Shown here piece after piece: positions 43,985-54,900 of a stretch of DNA of 64,000 bases. This DNA comes from Pomphorhynchus laevis. Taxonomy: Eukaryota > Acanthocephala > Palaeacanthocephala > Echinorhynchida > Pomphorhynchidae. Both the position numbers and the translations under genes were made by a program. The stretch covers positions 124,001 through 188,000 of the forward strand of contig WNNJ02001121.1 of the NCBI GenBank assembly GCA_012934845.2, read 5' to 3'. The notes beneath the pieces are model-generated. The model made no database searches. It saw only the letters and a program-made list of their open reading frames with translations, and was not told the origin of the DNA. Every line of letters starts with the position of its first letter. Position 1 is the stretch's first letter.

Positions 43985-44000
43985 TTTTCTTTTGTAATTA

Positions 44001-44550
44001 GCTTGAACAATGATTGCTGCTCGACACTCGTTGCTCGAAGGTTGTCGTAATATTGCTTGTCAGTAGATTGTGTATATTAATTGTATGTTATTATATTGTA
44101 TTTACTTTAGATTGTATTTACTTTAGATCTCAAACTTTTTTAACGTCAAAATAATAATATTAATAATAACTAGTAAGTATTTACTTTAGATTGTAATTTG
44201 CAGATGTGATAAATTGTGATAATAATTTGAATAAATATTTGCCAGATTAAATCTATCGTTGCTATCGCTGATTTTCGGCACATTATCTCATTTCCGTAGT
44301 TTCTCGACTCGTTCGAAATTGTGTAATTATGAATTCGCTTTGAATTTATAATACATGATTATTTCTGCACACGATTTCCGGGTTCTTTGATTTGTTTGTA
44401 TTTACTTTAGATTGTATGTTTATAAGAAACCAAAATTTTTTTAGGTTGTATGTTTATAAGAAACCAAAAATTTTTTTGGTTTACTAATCTCGTGACTTTT
44501 AGTGCAGTTGCGGGTAGAAAATTGACAACGACACAATCAGGTTAGTCGAC
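44001..44550. other. 5' flank of LINE D with short recurring words
   Basis: tatttactttagattgta occurs four times (about 44098-44130, 44178-44195 and 44398-44416), and ttgtatgtttataagaaacc occurs twice in tandem (44414 and 44448). The second word also begins the dispersed repeats at 35.85 kb (inverted) and 60.93 kb. No coding region. Confidence 0.55.
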
Positions 44551-44899
44551 ATATTTCATAAACATATGAGATTAATAGGACATGATATTAAAAACTGTAA
44601 ATTATTCCATATAATCCATATTTCTAATGGAGATGATTGAACTTCATTGTTTATTATTTACCAAAGCAGTGTATTGTTTCTTAATGTAAAATTGTTTAAC
44701 AAATACCTTTAAAAATTGCTTTTTGAAATTTGTAAAAAAATAAAAATTTTGCTTAGAAGTTATGTCTCAAGTTCGAACGATAATAATGTCTCTGATAATA
44801 AAGGAATTAAAAAGCATTTTACCAACACAAGAACAGTAATACGTCATTATAAAGCAATATCAATAAAATGAAATACGACAAACAAATGTTTTTCATTAA

Positions 44900-45220
44900 A
44901 TATTAATAATAATTGTAACTGCAATACCGCAGGTGTAGTGTATCTAATACAATGTACATGTGGATTGCAATATATAGGAAAACATATCAAATGTTAAAAA
45001 CTAGGTTTAGGCAAAACATATATAATATACAGCATAATAGTCAAACTATATTTCATAAACATATGAGATTAATAGGACATGATATTAAAACTGTAAATTA
45101 TTTATTTTAGAACATATTATCGAAGAAAACATTTCAATATTAAATCAAAAACTATTAGAAAAAGAAGATTTTGGATTAAAACGCTTAATTCCATGTACCC
45201 ATTAGGATTGAATGACGTGG
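44900..45220 (+). pseudogene. P5 GIY-YIG endonuclease remnant
   Basis: NNNCNCNTAGVVYLIQCTCG followed by LQYIGK gives C-x-C, the VVYLI (GIY) strand and QYIG (YIG) strand with normal spacing. Downstream words (MRLIGHDIKTVNY-like, and MYPLGLNDVVQG at the end) fit the later part of a PLE GIY-YIG domain, where a P-x-GLN motif closes the domain. Role: cutting of target DNA for the PLE. Confidence 0.65.
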
Positions 45221-45951
45221 TACAAGGAATTGGCAGAAGTAGTATAATACATAATAAACAACTATATTATAATAATCCGGTAAAACGCAAACCAAGAAGT
45301 CATGGTGATATAATGAATAGGAAAAATGGACTTAAAAATATTAAAAAATATATGTATATAAATGAACAATTAGAAATATTAAAACAACTTTTAAGTGATA
45401 ATAAGCTAAAAGATCTTTATGTAAATATAAGAAGTTTTTCTAAAGATATCATATGTTCAATAAATCAAAAATTAATTAACGACTATGATAGGCTAAGTTG
45501 TATAATAGTCAGTTATTGTAATACAAAATACTATAATCGTACAATAAATGTTAATAATAACAATAGAAAATATACATTAACCATAAACTTCATTAATAAA
45601 TGTATAGATAACATAAATATAGCCGGACTTTTAAATAATTCTAAAAGTAAAGAAATAATAGGGTCAGATTTAAGTAAATATATTCCTAAAATAAGGTATA
45701 AACTCCTACCACCATTAGGACGAAAAATTTGTAATTATAATAAAGAATTAAAATCAATATGTAACGATAATATTAGAAACATAATGGAAACAGAATGCAA
45801 TTGTAAAAGTATTAATTTTGATAAAATAAATGAACATATATGTACCCATAATCTAGAATTAATTGAAAACACTGATTTAAGGAAAATTCTATCAAAAGAA
45901 ACTATAAGTTTTTTAGATGTAATACATTTTGAATATTTTAAGATTTTTTAG
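45193..45951 (+). pseudogene. P5 linker region before the RT
   Basis: 252 open codons starting at the end of the endonuclease (MYPLGLNDVVQG) and matching P1 from KNIKKYMYINEQLEILKQLL to HICTHNLELIEN. The last 25 residues diverge into AT-rich DNA next to the satellite. It links the endonuclease region to the RT region of P1 as parts of one family. Confidence 0.7.
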
Positions 45952-45984
45952 ATTTTTTAGATTTTATTATCTTCTTTTTTAGAT

Positions 45985-48900
45985 TTTTTTAAAAGGAAAA
46001 ATTTGTTTTAGTAAAGCATACAATCAAGGTTACCCGCACATGGGTCCAAACATGTCGAGCAATAAACTGCTGAATTGGATACTGGATACAGCTACGAAGA
46101 CGAGTCGGCTAGGCGTTTGAATGTACTACGCATGGGAGTACCTCGTGTTGACCGTGGACTCCGGAGACAGGCCGATAATAAGAAGTATTATCGGCCTGTC
46201 TTATCGGCCTTATTAGTATTATTAATATTTTTTTAAACGGAAAAATTTGTTTTAGTAAAGCATACAATAAAGGTTACCCGCACATGGGTCCAAACATGTC
46301 GAGCAATAAACTGCTGAATTGGATACTGGATACAGCTACGAAGACGAGTCGGCTAGGCGTTTGAATGTACTACGCATGGGAGTACCTCGTGTTGACCGTG
46401 GACTCCGGAGACAGGCCGATAATAAGAAGTATTATCGGCCTGTCTTATCGGCCTTATTAGTATTATTAATATTTTTTTAAACGGAAAAATTTGTTTTAGT
46501 AAAGCATACAATCAAGGTTACCCGCAAATGGGTCCAAAAATGTCGAGCAATAAACTGCTGAATTGGATACTGGATACAGCTACGAAGACGAGTCGGCTGG
46601 GTGTTTGAATGTACTACGCATGGGAGTACCTCGTGTTGACCGTGGACTCCGGAGACAGGCCGACAATAAGAAGTATTATCGGCCTGTCTTATCGGCCTTA
46701 TTAGTATTATTAATATTTTTTAAACGGAAAAATTTGTTTTAGTAAAGCATACAATCAAGGTTACCCGCAAATGGGTCCAAAAATGTCGAGCAATAAACTG
46801 CTGAATTGGATACTGGATACAGCTACGAAGACGAGTCGGCTAGGCGTTTGAATGTACTACGCATGGGAGTACCTCGTGTTGACCGTGGACTCCGGAGACA
46901 GGCCGATAATAAGAAGTATTATCGGCCTGTCTTATCGGCCTTATTAGTATTATTAATATTTTTTTAAACGGAAAAATTTGTTTTAGTAAAGCATACAATC
47001 AAGGTTACCCGCAAATGGGTCCAAAAATGTCGAGCAATAAACTGCTGAATTGGATACTGGATACAGCTACGAAGACGAGTCGGCTAGGCGTTTGAATGTA
47101 CTACGCATGGGAGTACCTCGTGTTGACCGTGGACTCCGGAGACAGGCCGATAATAAGAAGTATTATCGGCCTGTCTTATCGGCCTTATTAGTATTATTAA
47201 TATTTTTTTAAACGGAAAAATTTGTTTTAGTAAAGCATACAATCAAGGTTACCCGCAAATGGGTCCAAAAATGTCGAGCAATAAACTGCTGAATTGGATA
47301 CTGGATACAGCTACGAAGACGAGTCGGCTAGGCGTTTGAATGTACTACGCATGGGAGTACCTCGTGTTGACCGTGGACTCCGGAGACAGGCCGATAATAA
47401 GAAGTATTATCGGCCTGTCTTATCGGCCTTATTAGTATTATTAATATTTTTTAAACGGAAAAATTTGTTTTAGTAAAGCATACAATCAAGGTTACCCGCA
47501 AATGGGTCCAAAAATGTCGAGCAATAAACTGCTGAATTGGATACTGGATACAGCTACGAAGACGAGTCGGCTAGGCGTTTGAATGTACTACGCATGGGAG
47601 TACCTCGTGTTGTACGTGGACTCCGGAGACAGGCCGATAATAAGAAGTATTATCGGCCTGTCTTATCGGCCTTATTAGTATTATTAATATTTTTTAAACG
47701 GAAAAATTTGTTTTAGTGAAGCATACAATCAAGGTTACCCGCACATGGGTCCAAAAATGTCGAGCAATAAACTGCTGAATTGGATACTGGATACAGCTAC
47801 GGAGACGAGTCGGCTGGGTGTTTGAATGTACTACGCATGGGAGTACCTCGTGTTGACCGTGGACTCCGGAGACAGGCCGATAATAAGAAGTATTATCGGC
47901 CTGTCTTATCGGCCTTATTAGTATTATTAATTTTTTTTAAACGGAAAAATTTGTTTTAGTAAAGCATACAATCAAGGTTACCCGCACATGGGTCCAAAAA
48001 TGTCGAGCAATAAACTGCTGAATTGGATACTGGATACAGCTACGAAGACGAGTCGGCTAGGCGTTTGAATGTACTACGCATGGGAGTACCTCGTGTTGAC
48101 CGTGGACTCCGGAGACAGGCCGATAATAAGAAGTATTATCGGCCTGTCTTATCGGCCTTATTAGTATTATTAATATTTTTTTAAACGGAAAAATTTGTTT
48201 TAGTAAAGCATACAATCAAGGTTACCCGCAAATGGGTCCAAAAATGTCGAGCAATAAACTGCTGAATTGGATACTGGATACAGCTACGAAGACGAGTCGG
48301 CTAGGCGTTTGAATGTACTACGCATGGGAGTACCTCGTGTTGACCGTGGACTCCGGAGACAGGCCGATAATAAGAAGTATTATCGGCCTGTCTTATCGGC
48401 CTTATTAGTATTATTAATATTTTTTTAAACGGAAAAATTTGTTTTAGTAAAGCATACAATCAAGGTTACCCGCACATGGGTCCAAAAATGTCGAGCAATA
48501 AACTGCTGAATTGGATACTGGATACAGCTACGAAGACGAGTCGGCTAGGCGTTTGAATGTACTACGCATGGAAGTATCTCGTGTTGACCGTGGACTCCGG
48601 AGACAGGCCGATAATAAGAAGTATTATCGGCCTGTCTTATCGGCCTTATTAGTATTATTAATATTTTTTTAAACGGAAAAATTTGTTTTAGTAAAGCATA
48701 CAATCAAGGTTACCCGCAAATGGGTCCAAAAATGTCGAGCAATAAACTGCTGAATTGGATACTGGATACAGCTACGAAGACGAGTCGGCTAGGCGTTTGA
48801 ATGTACTACGCATGGGAGTACCTCGTGTTGTACGTGGACTCCGGAGACAGGCCGATAATAAGAAGTATTATCGGCCTGTCTTATCGGCCTTATTAGTATT

Positions 48901-51900
48901 ATTAATATTTTTTTAAACGGAAAAATTTGTTTTAGTAAAGCATACAATCAAGGTTACCCGCACATGGGTCCAAAAATGTCGAGCAATAAACTGCTGAATT
49001 GGATACTGGATACAGCTACGAAGACGAGTCGGCTGGGTGTTTGAATGTACTACGCATGGGAGTACCTCGTGTTGACCGTGGACTCCGGAGACAGGCCGAT
49101 AATAAGAAGTATTATCGGCCTGTCTTATCGGCCTTATTAGTATTATTAATATTTTTTTAAACGGAAAATTTGTTTTAGTAAAGCATACAATCAAGGTTAC
49201 CCGCAAATGGGTCCAAACATGTCGAGCAATAAACTGCTGAATTGGATACTGGATACAGCTACGAAGACGAGTCGGCTAGGCGTTTGAATGTACTACGCAT
49301 GGGAGTACCTCGTGTTGACCGTGGACTCCGGAGACAGGCCGATAATAAGAAGTATTATCGGCCTGTCTTATCGGCCTTATTAGTATTATTAATATTTTTT
49401 TAAACGGAAAAATTTGTTTTAGTGAAGCATACAATCAAGGTTACCCGCACATGGGTCCAAAAATGTCGAGCAATAAACTGCTGAATTGGATACTGGATAC
49501 AGCTACGAAGACGAGTCGGCTGGGTGTTTGAATGTACTACGCATGGGAGTACCTCGTGTTGACCGTGGACTCCGGAGACAGGCCGATAATAAGAAGTATT
49601 ATCGGCCTGTCTTATCGGCCTTATTAGTATTATTAATATTTTTTTAAACGGAAAAATTTGTTTTAGTAAAGCATACAATCAAGGTTACCCGCACATGGGT
49701 CCAAAAATGTCGAGCAATAAACTGCTGAATTGGATACTGGATACAGCTACGAAGACGAGTCGGCTAGGCGTTTGAATGTACTACGCATGGGAGTACCTCG
49801 TGTTGACCGTGGACTCCGGAGACAGGCCGATAATAAGAAGTATTATCGGCCTGTCTTATCGGCCTTATTAGTATTATTAATATTTTTTTAAACGGAAAAA
49901 TTTGTTTTAGTAAAGCATACAATCAAGGTTACCCGCAAATGGGTCCAAAAATGTCGAGCAATAAACTGCTGAATTGGATACTGGATACAGCTACGAAGAC
50001 GAGTCGGCTAGGCGTTTGAATGTACTACGCATGGGAGTACCTCGTGTTGACCGTGGACTCCGGAGACAGGCCGATAATAAGAAGTATTATCGGCCTGTCT
50101 TATCGGCCTTATTAGTATTATTAATATTTTTTTAAACGGAAAAATTTGTTTTAGTAAAGCATACAATCAAGGTTACCCGCACATGGGTCCAAAAATGTCG
50201 AGCAATAAACTGCTGAATTGGATACTGGATACAGCTACGAAGACGAGTCGGCTAGGCGTTTGAATGTACTACGCATGGGAGTACCTCGTGTTGTACGTGG
50301 ACTCCGGAGACAGGCCGATAATAAGAAGTATTATCGGCCTGTCTTATCGGCCTTATTAGTATTATTAATATTTTTTTAAACGGAAAAATTTGTTTTAGTA
50401 AAGCATACAATCAAGGTTACCCGCAAATGGGTCCAAACATGTCGAGCAATAAACTGCTGAATTGGATACTGGATACAGCTACGAAGACGAGTCGGCTAGG
50501 CGTTTGAATGTACTACGCATGGGAGTACCTCGTGTTGACCGTGGACTCCGGAGACAGGCCGATAATAAGAAGTATTATCGGCCTGTCTTATCGGCCTTAT
50601 TAGTATTATTATTTTTTTAAACGGAAAAATTTGTTTTAGTAAAGCATACAATCAAGGTTACCCGCAAATGGGTCCAAACATGTCGAGCAATAAACTGCTG
50701 AATTGGATACTGGATACAGCTACGAAGACGAGTCGGCTAGGCGTTTGAATGTACTACGCATGGGAGTACCTCGTGTTGACCGTGGACTCCGGAGACAGGC
50801 CGATAATAAGAAGTATTATCGGCCTGTCTTATCGGCCTTATTAGTATTATTAATATTTTTTTAAACGGAAAAATTTGTTTTAGTGAAGCATACAATCAAG
50901 GTTACCCGCACATGGGTCCAAAAATGTCGAGCAATAAACTGCTGAATTGGATACTGGATACAGCTACGAAGACGAGTCGGCTGGGTGTTTGAATGTACTA
51001 CGCATGGGAGTACCTCGTGTTGACCGTGGACTCCGGAGACAGGCCGATAATAAGAAGTATTATCGGCCTGTCTTATCGGCCTTATTAGTATTATTAATTT
51101 TTTTTAAACGGAAAAATTTGTTTTAGTAAAGCATACAATCAAGGTTACCCGCACATGGGTCCAAAAATGTCGAGCAATAAACTGCTGAATTGGATACTGG
51201 ATACAGCTACGAAGACGAGTCGGCTAGGCGTTTGAATGTACTACGCATGGGAGTACCTCGTGTTGACCGTGGACTCCGGAGACAGGCCGATAATAAGAAG
51301 TTTTATCGGCCTGTCTTATCGGCCTTATTAGTATTATGAATATTTTTTTAAACGGAAAAATTTGTTTTAGTAAAGCATACAATCAAGGTTACCCGCAAAT
51401 GGGTCCAAACATGTCGAGCAATAAACTGCTGAATTGGATACTGGATACAGCTACGAAGACGAGTCGGCTAGGCGTTTGAATGTACTACGCATGGGAGTAC
51501 CTCGTGTTGACCGTGGACTCCGGAGACAGGCCGATAATAAGAAGTATTATCGGCCTGTCTTATCGGCCTTATTAGTATTATTAATATTTTTTTAAACGGA
51601 AAAATTTGTTTTAGTAAAGCATACAATCAAGGTTACCCGCAAATGGGTCCAAACATGTCGAGCAATAAACTGCTGAATTGGATACTGGATACAGCTACGA
51701 AGACGAGTCGGCTAGGCGTTTGAATGTACTACGCATGGAAGTATCTCGTGTTGACCGTGGACTCCGGAGACAGGCCGATAATAAGAAGTATTATCGGCCT
51801 GTCTTATCGGCCTTATTAGTATTATTAATATTTTTTTAAACGGAAAAATTTGTTTTAGTAAAGCATACAATCAAGGTTACCCGCACATGGGTCCAAAAAT

Positions 51901-54900
51901 GTCGAGCAATAAACTGCTGAATTGGATACTGGATACAGCTACGAAGACGAGTCGGCTAGGCGTTTGAATGTACTACGCATGGGAGTACCTCGTGTTGTAC
52001 GTGGACTCCGGAGACAGGCCGATAATAAGAAGTATTATCGGCCTGTCTTATCGGCCTTATTAGTATTATTAATATTTTTTTAAACGGAAAAATTTGTTTT
52101 AGTAAAGCATACAATCAAGGTTACCCGCACATGGGTCCAAAAATGTCGAGCAATAAACTGCTGAATTGGATACTGGATACAGCTACGAAGACGAGTCGGC
52201 TGGGTGTTTGAATGTACTACGCATGGGAGTACCTCGTGTTGACCGTGGACTCCGGAGACAGGCCGATAATAAGAAGTATTATCGGCCTGTCTTATCGGCC
52301 TTATTAGTATTATTAATATTTTTTTAAACGGAAAAATTTGTTTTAGTAAAGCATACAATCAAGGTTACCCGCAAATGGGTCCAAACATGTCGAGCAATAA
52401 ACTGCTGAATTGGATACTGGATACAGCTACGAAGACGAGTCGGCTAGGCGTTTGAATGTACTACGCATGGGAGTACCTCGTGTTGACCGTGGACTCCGGA
52501 GACAGGCCGATAATAAGAAGTATTATCGGCCTGTCTTATCGGCCTTATTAGTATTATTAATATTTTTTTAAACGGAAAAATTTGTTTTAGTAAAGCATAC
52601 AATCAAGGTTACCCGCACATGGGTCCAAAAATGTCGAGCAATAAACTGCTGAATTGGATACTGGATACAGCTACGGAGACGAGTCGGCTGGGTGTTTGAA
52701 TGTACTACGCATGGGAGTACCTCGTGTTGACCGTGGACTCCGGAGACAGGCCGATAATAAGAAGTATTATCGGCCTGTCTTATCGGCCTTATTAGTATTA
52801 TTAATATTTTTTTAAACGGAAAAATTTGTTTTAGTAAAGCATACAATCAAGGTTACCCGCAAATGGGTCCAAAAATGTCGAGCAATAAACTGCTGAATTG
52901 GATACTGGATACAGCTACGAAGACGAGTCGGCTAGGCGTTTGAATGTACTACGCATGGGAGTACCTCGTGTTGACCGTGGACTCCGGAGACAGGCCGATA
53001 ATAAGAAGTATTATCGGCCTGTCTTATCGGCCTTATTAGTATTATTAATATTTTTTTAAACGGAAAAATTTGTTTTAGTAAAGCATACAATCAAGGTTAC
53101 CCGCAAATGGGTCCAAAAATGTCGAGCAATAAACTGCTGAATTGGATACTGGATACAGCTACGAAGACGAGTCGGCTAGGCGTTTGAATGTACTACGCAT
53201 GGGAGTACCTCGTGTTGACCGTGGACTCCGGAGACAGGCCGATAATAAGAAGTATTATCGGCCTGTCTTATCGGCCTTATTAGTATTATTAATATTTTTT
53301 TAAACGGAAAAATTTGTTTTAGTAAAGCATACAATCAAGGTTACCCGCAAATGGGTCCAAACATGTCGAGCAATAAACTGCTGAATTGGATACTGGATAC
53401 AGCTACGAAGACGAGTCGGCTAGGCGTTTGAATGTACTACGCATGGGAGTACCTCGTGTTGACCGTGGACTCCGGAGACAGGCCGATAATAAGAAGTATT
53501 ATCGGCCAGTCTTATCGGCCTTATTAGTATTATTAATATTTTTTTAAAAGGGAAAAATTTGTTTTAGTAAAGCATACAATCAAGGTTACCCGCACATGGG
53601 TCCAAAAATGTCGAGCAATAAACTGCTGAATTGGATACTGGATACAGCTACGAAGACGAGTCGGCTAGGCGTTTGAATGTACTACGCATGGGAGTACCTC
53701 GTGTTGTACGTGGACTCCGGAGACAGGCCGATAATAAGAAGTATTATCGGCCTGTCTTATCGGCCTTATTAGTATTATTAATATTTTTTTAAACGGAAAA
53801 ATTTGTTTTAGTAAAGCATACAATCAAGGTTACCCGCACATGGGTCCAAAAATGTCGAGCAATAAACTGCTGAATTGGATACTGGATACAGCTACGAAGA
53901 CGAGTCGGCTGGGTGTTTGAATGTACTACGCATGGGAGTACCTCGTGTTGACCGTGGACTCCGGAGACAGGCCGATAATAAGAAGTATTATCGGCCTGTC
54001 TTATCGGCCTTATTAGTATTATTAATATTTTTTTAAACGGAAAAATTTGTTTTAGTAAAGCATACAATCAAGGTTACCCGCACATGGGTCCAAAAATGTC
54101 GAGCAATAAACTGCTGAATTGGATACTGGATACAGCTACGATGACGAGTCGGCTAGGCGTTTGAATGTACTACGCATGGGAGTACCTCGTGTTGACCGTG
54201 GACTCCGGAGACATGCCGATAATAAGAAGTATTATCGGCCTGTCTTATCGGCCTTATTAGTATTATTAATATTTTTTTAAACGGAAAAATTTGTTTTAGT
54301 AAAGCATACAATCAAGGTTACCCGCACATGGGTCCAAAAATGTCGAGCAATAAACTGCTGAATTGGATACTGGATACAGCTACGAAGACGAGTCGGCTAG
54401 GCGTTTGAATGTACTACGCATGGGAGTACCTCGTGTTGACCGTGGACTCCGGAGACAGGCCGATAATAAGAAGTATTATCGGCCTGTCTTATCGGCCTTA
54501 TTAGTATTATTAATATTTTTTTAAACGGAAAAATTTGTTTTAGTAAAGCATACAATCAAGGTTACCCGCAAATGGGTCCAAAAATGTCGAGCAATAAACT
54601 GCTGAATTGGATACTGGATACAGCTACGAAGACGAGTCGGCTAGGCGTTTGAATGTACTACGCATGGGAGTACCTCGTGTTGACCGTGGACTCCGGAGAC
54701 AGGCCGATAATAAGAAGTATTATCGGCCTGTCTTATCGGCCTTATTAGTATTATTAATATTTTTTTAAACGGAAAAATTTGTTTTAGTAAAGCATACAAT
54801 CAAGGTTACCCGCAAATGGGTCCAAAAATGTCGAGCAATAAACTGCTGAATTGGATACTGGATACAGCTACGAAGACGAGTCGGCTGGGTGTTTGAATGT

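Larger units (their letters stand above)
40416..44000 (-). mobile_element. LINE family D, nearly intact, apurinic-endonuclease type
   Basis: ORF1 (42974-43984) with two cysteine modules, then ORF2 (40416-42936) 38 bp downstream with endonuclease and RT. Only three lesions are evident in ORF2: a frameshift at a nine-A run near 42215, a TGA near 42058 and a TAG near 41526. The RT boxes (FVDFERAFDTVNR, GVLQGDPLSPILF, YADDLVILAK) differ from families A-C, so this is another clade; I cannot fix which. Confidence 0.85.
44551..45951 (+). mobile_element. Penelope-like element P5 with N-terminal GIY-YIG region, broken
   Basis: Holds the part missing from P1 and P2: a C-x-C pair and GIY-YIG endonuclease core ahead of the linker that precedes the RT. 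A short direct repeat of the element (44551-44600 and 45048-45100) lies at its left end. The element stops inside the linker, where the satellite array starts. It looks broken in a few places and lacks the RT. The endonuclease-before-RT order is the permuted type known as Naiad/Chlamys. Confidence 0.75.
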
